Positions 1-6,673 of a DNA stretch of 7,723 nucleotides are shown piece after piece. Source of the DNA: Spirochaetes bacterium RIFOXYC1_FULL_54_7 (GTDB taxonomy: Bacteria; Spirochaetota; Spirochaetia; Treponematales; UBA12059). The notes beneath the pieces are model-generated. The model worked only from the letters and a program-made list of their open reading frames with translations, had not been told where the DNA came from and made no database searches. The stretch is from NCBI GenBank assembly GCA_001830645.1, contig MIBM01000442.1, positions 1 to 7,723 on the forward strand. The letters run 5' to 3'. How positions within the stretch are numbered: position 1 is the first letter of the stretch; the number at the start of each line of letters is the position of its first letter. The position numbers and the translations under genes are program-made.

Positions 1-2
1 AC

Positions 3-15
3 TAGTAAGGGGAGG
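3..15 (+). promoter_or_regulatory. Tandem stop codons and ribosome-binding site of gltD
   Basis: TAG and TAA follow each other in one frame at 3-8 and may end an upstream gene, most plausibly the large subunit gltB. That is inference, since only two bases lie before them. AAGGGGAGG at 7-15 is a strong Shine-Dalgarno sequence 8 nt before the gltD ATG. Stop and ribosome-binding site overlap, as expected for translationally linked operon genes. Confidence 0.6.
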
Positions 16-23
16 AAAGCGGA

Positions 24-1517
24 ATGGCGAATCCTGTCGGGTTCATGGAATACGAGCGCGCCCTCCCTGGGGATGAGGCGCCCCTTTCGCGGATTGGCCA
101 CTGGAAGGAATTCCACGAGGCTTTCACCTCGGAAGAAGACAAACGCAGGCAGGCGGCGCGCTGCATGGATTGCGGCGTCCCCTTCTGCCACTCCAGTGTC
201 ATCTACGATGGGGCCGTGTCGGGTTGTCCCCTCAACAATCTGGTGCCTGAGTGGAACGAGCTTGTCTACCGAGGGCTGTGGCGCGAGGCGATGCGCCGCC
301 TGCGGCTTACAAACAATTTTCCCGAGTTCACGGGGCGCGTATGCCCCGCCCCCTGCGAGGGAGCCTGTACCCTGGGTACGATCGCGCCTATGGTTACCAT
401 CAAGCTCAACGAGCTGACCATCTCCGACCGTGCCTGGGAAGAGGGCTGGATGGTTCCGGAGCTTCCCACAAAGCGAACGGGCAAGCGCGTGGCTGTGGTG
501 GGGTCGGGTCCCGCCGGCCTTTCGTGCGCGGATCAGTTGAATCGCGCGGGGTATGAGGTAACCGTGTACGAGCGCGCGGATCGGCCAGGGGGACTCCTTA
601 TGTACGGGATCCCGAACATGAAGCTCGACAAAGCCATCGTGGCGCGGCGGATAGACTTGATGAAGGTGGAAGGCGTCCAGTTCAACTCTGGCGTGGAAGT
701 GGGCACGGCTCTTGCAGCCAAGGAGCTTCGGGCCTCATGCGATGCCATGGTGATCGCCTGTGGCGCCACCAAGCCGCGCGACATCGCGGTGCCGGGACGC
801 GAGCTTTCAGGCGTGCACTTCGCGGTGGACTTCCTCACGCACAACACGAAAAGCCTCTTGGAATCCACCCTTGCCGATGGCTTGTACGTCACCGCCAAGG
901 GGAAGGACGTAGTGATCATCGGGGGTGGTGATACGGGAACGGATTGCGTAGGGACCTCCATCCGCCATGGCTGCGCGAGCGTGACCCAGCTCGAGATTCT
1001 CCCCTGCCCGCCAGGGGAGCGCGCGGCGGACAATCCCTGGCCACGCTGGCCAAGGATTCTCAAGACCGACTACGGCCAGGAAGAGGCAATCGCGAAATTC
1101 GGGAATGACCCGCGTACCTACTGCGTGACAGCCAAGGAATTCCTGCCCGACGGGAAAGGCGGTGTGCGTGCCGTACGCATTGTAGATGTGTCCTGGGAAA
1201 AGGACGCGGGCGGAAGGATGGTTCCGCGTGAGAAGGCGGGGAGCGAGCGCGAGATACCCGCCCAGCTTGTCCTTGTAGCGATGGGCTTCCTGGGGCCGGA
1301 GAGCACGGTACCCGGGGATCTGGGGTTGGAACTCGACGAGCGGGGCAATGTGAAGGCCACCTTCGGGTACTTTGCGACGAGCGTTCCCGGGGTGTTCGCC
1401 GCGGGCGATGCGAGGCGGGGGCAGAGCCTCGTGGTTACAGCCATAGACGAGGGGCGACGCGCGGCTATCGCCGTGGATGCGTATCTGAGGGCAGCCGGAG
1501 GCGGAGGGATCAAATAA
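24..1517 (+). CDS. gltD: Glutamate synthase [NADPH] small (beta) subunit
   Basis: This is the cytoplasmic flavoprotein that takes electrons from NADPH through FAD and iron-sulfur clusters and passes them to the large subunit, which makes two glutamates from glutamine and 2-oxoglutarate. The N-terminal ferredoxin-like domain has cysteines C47, C50, C55 and C68 and a second group C107, C111 and C115 (C-x3-C-x3-C), which fits the family's 4Fe-4S ligands. The FAD-binding Rossmann motif VGSGPAGLS lies at residues 159-167 and the NADPH-binding motif [10 protein letters not shown] at 298-307. The C-terminal [11 protein letters not shown] segment (about 456-466) is the usual second FAD contact. At 497 residues it is full length for the family. 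The ATG is set by a strong ribosome-binding site. It is GC-rich, unlike the genes that follow. Related FeS/FAD subunits of other enzymes share these domains, but the overall sequence is the GltD type. Confidence 0.95.
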   Translation: MANPVGFMEYERALPGDEAPLSRIGHWKEFHEAFTSEEDKRRQAARCMDCGVPFCHSSVIYDGAVSGCPLNNLVPEWNELVYRGLWREAMRRLRLTNNFPEFTGRVCPAPCEGACTLGTIAPMVTIKLNELTISDRAWEEGWMVPELPTKRTGKRVAVVGSGPAGLSCADQLNRAGYEVTVYERADRPGGLLMYGIPNMKLDKAIVARRIDLMKVEGVQFNSGVEVGTALAAKELRASCDAMVIACGATKPRDIAVPGRELSGVHFAVDFLTHNTKSLLESTLADGLYVTAKGKDVVIIGGGDTGTDCVGTSIRHGCASVTQLEILPCPPGERAADNPWPRWPRILKTDYGQEEAIAKFGNDPRTYCVTAKEFLPDGKGGVRAVRIVDVSWEKDAGGRMVPREKAGSEREIPAQLVLVAMGFLGPESTVPGDLGLELDERGNVKATFGYFATSVPGVFAAGDARRGQSLVVTAIDEGRRAAIAVDAYLRAAGGGGIK

Positions 1518-1641
1518 AATGCCATGTCTGCAGGTGAACTGCATCCAGTTTCAAAGGTTTTAGAGATAAGCCAGTCCCGATGGCGAAGGTGCATTTACCG
1601 GCAATGTTGTGTTTTAAGCGTTATTAGCCGACTATTTTAGT

Positions 1642-1649
1642 AGGTGAGG
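1642..1649 (+). promoter_or_regulatory. Ribosome-binding site supporting a TTG start
   Basis: AGGTGAGG lies 7 nt before TTG at 1657. It supports that unusual start codon, and the frame opens directly into a hydrophobic membrane segment. The 139-bp spacer 1518-1656 after gltD shows no clear terminator (no GC-rich hairpin followed by T residues) and no convincing promoter, so it is undecided whether the kinase is transcribed from gltD or separately. Confidence 0.6.
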
Positions 1650-1656
1650 TAATCGC

Positions 1657-3660
1657 TTGAGTACTTTCGTCATCGGCATTTTACTATTTTTTTTCATGAT
1701 GGCGACCTTCGTAATGCTCTTCAATTGGAAGAAATACAAGAAACTCCACGAAAAGGAAATTCTCGAATCACAAACCGACGAGCGTTTCAATCGTACGCTG
1801 AAGGCTGCCCGGATCGGCAGCTGGGAATGGGATCTGAAAGACGATAGTTGGTTCGCGTCGCCCACTTATTATACGATGTTGGGCTATGAACCCAAGTTGG
1901 GTCCGGCCGACCGGTCCGAATGGATCGAGCGGACCCATCCCGATGATCGAGCTTTTCTTCAAGAAAGAATTCAAAACGTATTAGAAAATGAGCCCGGATT
2001 CAACGAATACGAAGCCCGTCTTCTCGCGGCGGATGGTACATACCGTTGGCAACGGATTACGGTGCTGAGCATCGAACGGGGGCCGGACGGGAAAGCGACG
2101 CGCTTGATGGGTATCCGAAAAGACATCAACGATAGAAAGCAGGCCGTGGAGGCTTTACAAGCCAATGAAAAACGCCTGAGAAGTATTTTCGAGGATTCCC
2201 CTATATCAATCTGGGAGGAGGATTTCTCGGAAATCCGTCGAAAGATCGATGAAGCGCGCAAAAACGAGGTTCATGATTGGGCGGAGTTCTTCGCGACTAA
2301 AGACCGAATAATAGAGTTCTATCCCTTGATAAAGATCCTGGATGTCAACCGCGCGACTGTCAAACTGCTCGAATGCGTTGACAAAAAGGAAGCCTTGCGA
2401 AAACTGCCTGATTTCTTCGATGAAGATTCGATCGACGTATTCAGATCGGAGCTGATCACCCTGGCCGAGGGAAACCGGACCTTTGAATGCGAATCCATAA
2501 TGAACACTTCCAAGGGTAAACGAGTTTTCCTTCAGCTGAAATTGAATATCGTCCCCGGATTCGAGGAAAGCTGGGAAAGAGTCCTGGTGTCCCTCGTTGA
2601 CCTTTCAGAACGAAAAGTCGCTGAAGTAGCCCTGGAAGAAAGCGAAGCCAAATTCAGAGGTCTTGTGGAACAATCCTCGGAAGGCATCATGCTTTTTGAC
2701 AAAACGGGGATCCTGCTCGATTGCAATCCGGTTTTGAGCAACTTGGCGGGCATAGAAAAAAAGGATCTGGTCGGGCAGCCTATATGGAAAGCTGGAATCG
2801 GACTGATGCCCGAACCTTTAAGGGCGATTGAAGGATTCGATAATCTTGGGAAACAATGGGAACTTGGACGCGGTGAGGAGATCAAGGCCGAATCGTACGA
2901 ATCCACCGTCGAACTTGGTTCGGGCGTCAAACGAGTCATCGATCATTCCTTCTTCCCGATATTCAAAAACGCGGATCTGCTGATCGGCGACATCATTCAC
3001 GATGTCACCGAGCAGCGCGAAACCGCGAAAGCGATAATAGATTCTCTCAGGGAAAAGGAACTGCTCCTCAGCGAGGTGCATCATCGTGTAAAAAACAATC
3101 TCCAGGTCATTTGCAGTCTCATCAATTTGCAGATCGATAAATCCACTGTGTCCTCCAAGGAAGAGCATGAGCTGCGCGATATGGAAACCCGTGTCAGAGC
3201 CATGTCGCTGGTACATGAACTTCTGTATCAGTCCGACGGGTTCACCTCGATCGATTTCGCCACCTATGTACGGCATCTTACCGGCCATCTCCTGAATACA
3301 TATGAACAAGATCGGAGCCGCGTTCAGATCATCGTATGGACGAATGAAGTGTCGCTGTCCATCGAAAAAGCGATCCCCTGTGGACTCATCATAAATGAGC
3401 TTGTGGTAAACGCCTTGAAGCATGCCTTCCCCGATGGACGGACCGGCGAGATTCGAATAGAACTAAACAAAGCCGACGACCAATCCGCGGTCCTGATCGT
3501 CAGGGACAACGGCATAGGATTATCAAAAAAGTTGGACAATACAGATGGACACCACGGTATCGGGATTATGCTCGTGGAAAACCTCGCCATGCAGCTTCAC
3601 GGTGCCTGCGAGTTCATATCCGACGGGGGCTTGCTTGTCCGCGTCGTTTTCCCGACTTAA
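1657..3660 (+). CDS. Membrane-anchored PAS-PAS-PAS sensor histidine kinase (HisKA_2 type)
   Basis: This is a probable two-component sensor kinase that autophosphorylates on histidine and passes the phosphate to a response regulator, which is not in this window. Residues 3-22 form one hydrophobic membrane segment followed by a lysine-rich stop-transfer, so almost all of the protein is cytoplasmic. PAS 1 spans about 43-160, with the WIERTHPDDR segment at 89-98 and a PAC-type end RLMGIRKDINDRK at 149-161. PAS 2 spans about 169-327 and carries an extra charged helical stretch after SIWEEDFS. PAS 3 spans about 329-454. The dimerisation/phosphoacceptor helix is LLLSEVHHRVKNNLQ (469-483); H476, in the HRVKN pattern, is the likely phosphorylation site. 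The ATPase domain shows an N box (N580-E581, N585, K588-H589), a G1 box RDNGIGL (616-622) and a GIGIMLV glycine box (634-640). The catalytic residues look intact. The ligand is unknown: no haem- or flavin-binding signature was recognised in the PAS domains. Confidence 0.9.
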   Translation: MSTFVIGILLFFFMMATFVMLFNWKKYKKLHEKEILESQTDERFNRTLKAARIGSWEWDLKDDSWFASPTYYTMLGYEPKLGPADRSEWIERTHPDDRAFLQERIQNVLENEPGFNEYEARLLAADGTYRWQRITVLSIERGPDGKATRLMGIRKDINDRKQAVEALQANEKRLRSIFEDSPISIWEEDFSEIRRKIDEARKNEVHDWAEFFATKDRIIEFYPLIKILDVNRATVKLLECVDKKEALRKLPDFFDEDSIDVFRSELITLAEGNRTFECESIMNTSKGKRVFLQLKLNIVPGFEESWERVLVSLVDLSERKVAEVALEESEAKFRGLVEQSSEGIMLFDKTGILLDCNPVLSNLAGIEKKDLVGQPIWKAGIGLMPEPLRAIEGFDNLGKQWELGRGEEIKAESYESTVELGSGVKRVIDHSFFPIFKNADLLIGDIIHDVTEQRETAKAIIDSLREKELLLSEVHHRVKNNLQVICSLINLQIDKSTVSSKEEHELRDMETRVRAMSLVHELLYQSDGFTSIDFATYVRHLTGHLLNTYEQDRSRVQIIVWTNEVSLSIEKAIPCGLIINELVVNALKHAFPDGRTGEIRIELNKADDQSAVLIVRDNGIGLSKKLDNTDGHHGIGIMLVENLAMQLHGACEFISDGGLLVRVVFPT

Positions 3661-3809
3661 GTGGACCACAGGCTCCGGGCCAAGACCGTAACCGCATCGT
3701 CGATTGCCAGACCTCAGGCATGCCCTCGTTGGCGCCATGGGAGCGGCAGACGAAGCGGTTGAAAGAGGTTCCCGCCCGGCTGCCAAGGATAAAACCCGGA
3801 TAACATGAA
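3661..3809. other. Spacer after the kinase, no gene recognised
   Basis: This is the first half of a 324-bp gap between the kinase and the lipoprotein gene. No coding region, RNA gene or terminator with a T tract could be supported. The - strand frame of the adjacent transposase fragment stays open through here to about 3714, but its sequence no longer resembles a transposase, so this stretch may be unrelated DNA joined at a deletion point. Confidence 0.4.
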
Positions 3810-3990
3810 GCGCCGATCAGAGTCGGTAATATATTCCAAGATCTTCATCAAAGTACCAAGCGCAACCTGAAACGGGAAAGCTGGCCTTCCTTCCTCGGAA
3901 GGAAACAAATTTGCATACTCTGGTTCAAAAATATCCTGTATAGTCCATCGTTTCGAGATAATCTGTAATGCTACAGATAGAAGTTTATCT
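3810..3990 (-). pseudogene. Transposase N-terminal fragment (IS5/IS1182-like, DUF772 type)
   Basis: Reading leftward from about 3947, the frame gives WTIQDIFEPEYANLFPSEEG and then RPAFPFQVALGTLMKILEYI, ending with TDSDRRF. This matches the usual start of IS1182-like transposases, where an acidic region and LFP-x-GxPA precede a leucine-rich helix and a conserved SDR. The arginine-rich and RIDWKYAL-like sequence that normally follows SDR is absent. The open frame continues only to a stop near 3714 with unrelated sequence. On the 5' side the frame is open from just after a stop near 4000, but no convincing start codon lies in front of the homologous part. The first codons overlap the end of the lipoprotein gene in another frame. 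It is therefore a decayed remnant missing most of the catalytic DDE domain. Family assignment is from motif memory, with moderate certainty. Confidence 0.65.
3961..3978 (-). repeat. Perfect 7-bp inverted repeat just past the lipoprotein stop
   Basis: ATCTGTA and TACAGAT surround the four bases ATGC, beginning 6 nt downstream of the lipoprotein stop codon. The position suits a transcription end or mRNA-stabilising hairpin, but the stem is AT-rich and no T tract follows on the - strand, so a rho-independent terminator cannot be claimed. Confidence 0.3.
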
Positions 3991-5670
3991 AATATATATA
4001 CATGATTCGAGTCTTATGGATCCAGATTCGCTGAAATTGAGCCGTTTACCGAAGAATCTTGTAGCGCTACTGCACACAATCTGGGCTGAGCCATCCACTT
4101 TAGGGATGAGTGCATATTCCCTGCCATCTCCTCCTGAGATTATATAATATTCGCTATCTAACCGGATTTGTAGAGCGTATGGCAGTGCAGCGTCTCCATT
4201 GGTTCTACGATACATTCCAGGTAACGACGCCCACGATGTGGGGTAGTCACGGTTCGTGAGCTTAAGGCTCGCGGGACTTGTGAATCCAGAGGCGAATTGC
4301 ACGTCGACCGAGCCAATCCCGGCAGGTTGAATAATTTGAATCTCGCTGTCAGTCAACGAGACAAACCCAATGCCGTTGGCATAATAAAATTCGTTAGTTA
4401 TGCCCTCGAAGGTAACCTTAAGTACTTGTTCAACAAGGTCTAGCCTCACTAGCCCGAGTTCGCTAGCGTAGGTTCCGTCAATCCATGTGCGAAGATCTTC
4501 CGAGATTGGACTTCTCGACACTTCAGGTTTTGAGGTTTTTATAATACCGAGTGCTTCGGCAGCATACTGGGTCAGGAACGAGGAACAGGTCTCATACAGT
4601 GTTTCTTTTGCATCCCATGCCCATGCGTTGGTAACGGCAAGTGCTCCAATTCCTCTATCAGGAAAAACTATTACGCATGACCTGTGGCCTAGGTATTTTC
4701 CTGCATACCAAGCCCCATTACCAAGAAAAGACAATCCTGGTGGATCGAGAAGCCAAGGAAGACCGACGGTTACTCCCTGATTTTTTTTAATCGAAGGGGA
4801 TTGGGAAGAGAGCATATCAGCGATCGAAGCGGCACTTAGTATACGTTGATTTCCATTGGTACCGCCCGTGAGAAAAATCCTGAAGAAACGAACAAGATCA
4901 TGGCTATCAGCCACAAAGGAATTTGATGGCGCTGACGGTTCTTCGAATTCCGGTAGTTGCTGGCCATATTTATAATGTACTGCATATTGCTTATCACGTT
5001 CTGTTCTGCCGTAAGATGCCGATCGCATTCGCAGCGGCTTAAAAATTAACCGCTCTGAATATGCCGCAAGGTCACCCTTTGTATGCGCGGCAACGAAGAG
5101 TCCAAGCATATCGATCAAGGCACTTGATGGAATGCGAGCAACTTGGGGGTCGTGGATGACCAAAGCTTGGGACAAGTATTGTTCAAGATGTATGGAAGGA
5201 TCATAACCCCTTAACATTAGGGAAAAATTTGCCCGAATACCAGTACCTTGATACAGCATTTCTCGGATAGTGCTTTCTCGGATGCGGAGTTCGGCGGGCA
5301 TACCAGAGGCTAGTTGATCAACCTCCATGTATTGGCCGAAGGGTTTATCAATATCAAGTTTCCCCTCTTCCACATCATGCATGATTAATGCAGATATAAG
5401 GATCTCCGAGAGTTCGCCTATTGAGACTCGCGTAGTTCCATTGAATTTTCGGCCACGCTCGGCGTTTGCATATCCAACGTTGATCTCGGCGAGCTCACCG
5501 ACTTTATCAAAAATAATAGCAGTAGCGCCAGCGGGCTCTAACGATTGGAGTTGTAAAGCGATGCTTGTATAGTAATCGGCATATTCTATTTTATGCTCTG
5601 ATGTATCTGGAGCAGAACACGCAATAAAAAGAAAGCTCAATGATACCATATAGAAACGTACATCGATCAT
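3985..5670 (-). CDS. Beta-lactamase-fold (serine hydrolase-like) lipoprotein, probably catalytically inactive
   Basis: This 561-residue protein starts with a lipoprotein signal peptide (MIDVRFYMVSLSFLFIAC, lipobox LFIAC, lipidated C18), so it is expected on the outer face of a membrane. Residues about 40-370 follow the class C beta-lactamase/DD-peptidase pattern: VEEGKLDIDKPF (100-111), STIREMLYQGTGI (133-145), LIFKPLRMRSASY (208-220) and FPDRGIGALAVTN (336-348). The active-site motifs look substituted. The SxxK position reads E86-L-S-E89 within SIGELSE, the YxN position reads P181-S-S183, and the GHGG/HTG position reads GNGA (317-320). Residues about 385-561 form a beta-rich C-terminal domain, as in many such proteins. 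The gene has AGGAG at 5676-5680, 5 nt before its ATG, and a plausible promoter. It is AT-richer than gltD and the reductase. A binding or structural role is inferred; the substrate is unknown. Confidence 0.85.
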   Translation of the reverse strand: MIDVRFYMVSLSFLFIACSAPDTSEHKIEYADYYTSIALQLQSLEPAGATAIIFDKVGELAEINVGYANAERGRKFNGTTRVSIGELSEILISALIMHDVEEGKLDIDKPFGQYMEVDQLASGMPAELRIRESTIREMLYQGTGIRANFSLMLRGYDPSIHLEQYLSQALVIHDPQVARIPSSALIDMLGLFVAAHTKGDLAAYSERLIFKPLRMRSASYGRTERDKQYAVHYKYGQQLPEFEEPSAPSNSFVADSHDLVRFFRIFLTGGTNGNQRILSAASIADMLSSQSPSIKKNQGVTVGLPWLLDPPGLSFLGNGAWYAGKYLGHRSCVIVFPDRGIGALAVTNAWAWDAKETLYETCSSFLTQYAAEALGIIKTSKPEVSRSPISEDLRTWIDGTYASELGLVRLDLVEQVLKVTFEGITNEFYYANGIGFVSLTDSEIQIIQPAGIGSVDVQFASGFTSPASLKLTNRDYPTSWASLPGMYRRTNGDAALPYALQIRLDSEYYIISGGDGREYALIPKVDGSAQIVCSSATRFFGKRLNFSESGSIRLESCIYIR

Positions 5671-5701
5671 CGTTTCTCCTCAATTATTTTTTGCGATATT
5701 G

Positions 5702-5731
5702 ATAATACTGTATCCTGAATCCGTACACCAA
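5702..5731 (-). promoter_or_regulatory. Possible promoter of the lipoprotein gene
   Basis: On the - strand, TTGGTG (5726-5731) and TATTAT (5702-5707) are separated by 18 bp, which resembles a weak sigma-70 promoter with a good -10 and a poor -35. It would give a leader of about 25-30 nt that carries the AGGAG ribosome-binding site. Confidence 0.4.
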
Positions 5732-5739
5732 TCCACTAC

Positions 5740-5858
5740 CAGCCTGCTTCAGGGCTGTGATCGGCAGGCTGAGCATCGCGATGCAACTATAACCGATACA
5801 AAATGCTTTGAAATGGAAGAGTCATCCTGATTCTCAGACGATCTCGTCACAGTTGCAT
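5740..5858. repeat. Cluster of inverted repeats in the spacer upstream of the lipoprotein gene
   Basis: The 288-bp spacer 5671-5958 contains no gene that can be supported, but several exact inverted repeats. CAGCCTGC (5740-5747) pairs with GCAGGCTG (5764-5771) across 16 bp. GCATCGCGATGC (5773-5784) is a 12-bp perfect palindrome. ATGCAACT (5781-5788) pairs with AGTTGCAT (5851-5858). GACGA and TCGTC (5837-5848) form a short one. None is followed by a T tract, so they are not obvious terminators. Their position just upstream of the candidate lipoprotein promoter would suit regulator binding, or they may be remnants of a mobile element. Confidence 0.4.
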
Positions 5859-5958
5859 GACAGGAATGAGTCGTACTGAACTTCAGGGAGACTACCAGGG
5901 CAAACCTCGCCACACCAAGAGAGTCACGCGTCACTGGGCCAGGTAAAAAGGCGACGAT

Positions 5959-6147
5959 CTACAATGCCAGGAACTCCGCATATAGATCATTGAAGACCGG
6001 TAGCCAAGGATTGCCGTTCCAGACCCGCAGGATCATTTGCCGCCCATGCTGCACGAGCTTACAGCCAATGAGGATGAGATCACCTTCCTGAGTCGTTTTC
6101 GTACAAACGTAGGCGGGGAAGGCAGGAGTTCGCTTTTTGGTAATCAT
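5959..6147 (-). CDS. Small hypothetical protein, 62 residues
   Basis: I do not recognise this protein. It is supported mainly by its translation signals: AGGAGGT (6156-6162) lies about 8 nt before ATG at 6147, close to an ideal site. A GTG at 6156 would overlap that site and is a poorer start. The product starts basic (MITKKRTP), has a central hydrophobic beta-like stretch (GDLILIGCKL, about residues 22-31) and an aromatic C-terminal half (ILRVWNGNPWLPVF, then LYAEFLAL). There is no signal peptide or membrane helix, and two cysteines (C15 and C29). It lies 78 bp beyond the broken toxin gene and reads the same way, so it may share the antitoxin transcript. A hairpin sits directly in front of its ribosome-binding site. 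Whether it is related to the toxin-antitoxin module is unknown. Confidence 0.55.
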   Translation of the reverse strand: MITKKRTPAFPAYVCTKTTQEGDLILIGCKLVQHGRQMILRVWNGNPWLPVFNDLYAEFLAL

Positions 6148-6162
6148 GGCGCACACCTCCTG

Positions 6163-6191
6163 TGAGCATCAAATATGCAATGGCATGCTCA
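6163..6191 (-). repeat. Hairpin directly upstream of the small gene's ribosome-binding site
   Basis: TGAGCAT (6163-6169) and ATGCTCA (6185-6191) are perfect 7-bp complements separated by 15 bp. On the - strand transcript the stem ends exactly where AGGAGG begins, so it could influence translation or protect a processed end. This rests on the sequence only and may be chance. Confidence 0.35.
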
Positions 6192-6225
6192 TCGGCGCTG
6201 AAATGCGGGCGTAAGGCCGCATGCT

Positions 6226-6368
6226 TCAATCTATATCGAATATCACTTTGAGGCTTTTATTGATTTTCTGGATCTGGGGTTTTGAAAGCATTGAAACCAT
6301 CCGGGTAAAATAAGCCTTGTCCAAAGTAAGGAAGGCAGGGTTGCCCACCAGATCTCACCTTTGATCAT
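6226..6368 (-). pseudogene. Broken MazF/ChpK-type toxin gene (internal deletion)
   Basis: MazF/PemK-family toxins are ribosome-independent mRNA endonucleases. Here the start codon overlaps the antitoxin stop (TAATG), and the first codons read MIKGEIWWATLP, the hallmark N-terminus of this family. After these 12 codons the similarity stops. In the frame shifted by two bases the sequence resumes as PAFLTLDKAYFTRMVSMLSK and then PQIQKINKSLKVIFDID before a TGA at 6226-6228, which matches the usual C-terminus (TLDK, then a helix ending in LK-hydrophobic-D). Family members are about 110 residues, so roughly 190 bp of the middle is missing, including the RRP and most of the catalytic region. The join lies near 6338-6348. 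Translation of the original frame would give a short missense peptide ending in the 3' part. No functional toxin can be made from this copy. Confidence 0.85.
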
Positions 6369-6604
6369 TACCAGTCATCCAGGGAAAGTAGGTCATAATT
6401 GGCCTGGATCAGATCGTCCTCCAGTCTGGAATCGACAGTGCTGTATACTTCATTCAGCTTTGCCGTGATTGCATCTGGATTGTGGGACTGAATGAATTCA
6501 ACTATGGCCAGGGAGTACATTCTGCTGCGCGACAATCCAAGTTGATGCGCTGTCTGCTCCGCCTCCAGAAAAACCTCGTCACTGATGGAGATTGCTGTCT
6601 TCAT
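6368..6604 (-). CDS. ChpI/MazE-like ribbon-helix-helix antitoxin, orphaned
   Basis: This 78-residue protein starts MKTAISISDEVFLEAEQTAH, a short beta strand followed by two helices, as in ribbon-helix-helix DNA-binding antitoxins. The middle (QLGLSRSRMYSLAIVEFIQS, residues 21-40) resembles ChpI of Leptospira, and the acidic C-terminal tail (about 51-78, ending SLDDW) would be the toxin-wrapping region. Such proteins neutralise a MazF-type toxin and repress their own promoter. The ATG at 6604 was chosen because homology begins exactly there and the promoter lies 6 nt upstream; the frame stays open upstream to 6880, but that part is not antitoxin-like. No Shine-Dalgarno sequence precedes it. 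Its toxin partner, overlapping the stop codon, is destroyed, so the antitoxin is left without its cognate partner here. It may still act as a repressor or counter a related toxin elsewhere. Confidence 0.88.
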   Translation of the reverse strand: MKTAISISDEVFLEAEQTAHQLGLSRSRMYSLAIVEFIQSHNPDAITAKLNEVYSTVDSRLEDDLIQANYDLLSLDDW

Positions 6605-6610
6605 GCCACT

Positions 6611-6639
6611 AGTATAACATAAGGTATAACTATCGTCAA
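6611..6639 (-). promoter_or_regulatory. Strong sigma-70-type promoter of the antitoxin, apparently leaderless
   Basis: On the - strand, TTGACG (6634-6639) and TATACT (6611-6616) are separated by exactly 17 bp; each differs from consensus by one base. Only 6 nt (AGTGGC) lie between the -10 box and the ATG, so the transcript should start at or within a base or two of the A of the start codon. This agrees with the absence of a ribosome-binding site and points to a leaderless mRNA. Confidence 0.7.
6612..6630. promoter_or_regulatory. Candidate antitoxin operator: 7-bp direct repeat
   Basis: GTATAAC occurs at 6612-6618 and 6624-6630, 12 bp apart start to start, that is about one helical turn. The copies cover the -10 box and the spacer of the antitoxin promoter. 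Ribbon-helix-helix antitoxins commonly bind short repeats in this position to repress their own operon. The repeat is exact; the operator role is inferred. Confidence 0.45.
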
Positions 6640-6673
6640 ATCTATGTTCCCTGTTGTATGCCGGAACTCTTAT

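Noticed and set aside
807..1544. Long open frame on the - strand opposite gltD
   Set aside because: GC-rich genes commonly leave long antisense frames. This one shows no domain or start signal, and gltD is unambiguous.
1518..1656. Riboswitch or small RNA between gltD and the kinase
   Set aside because: Short complementary stretches such as GCCA/TGGC are present, but no known riboswitch core or terminator-like hairpin could be recognised.
3887..3904. Hairpin TTCCTTC-CTCG-GAAGGAA as a possible terminator of the kinase
   Set aside because: It lies more than 220 bp past the kinase stop, has no T tract, and falls on the conserved FPSEEGRP part of the transposase relic, where the symmetry is explained by coding.
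5749..5934. Open frame of 61 codons on the - strand in the palindromic spacer
   Set aside because: It has no ribosome-binding site at its start and no recognisable motif. The stretch is dominated by inverted repeats.
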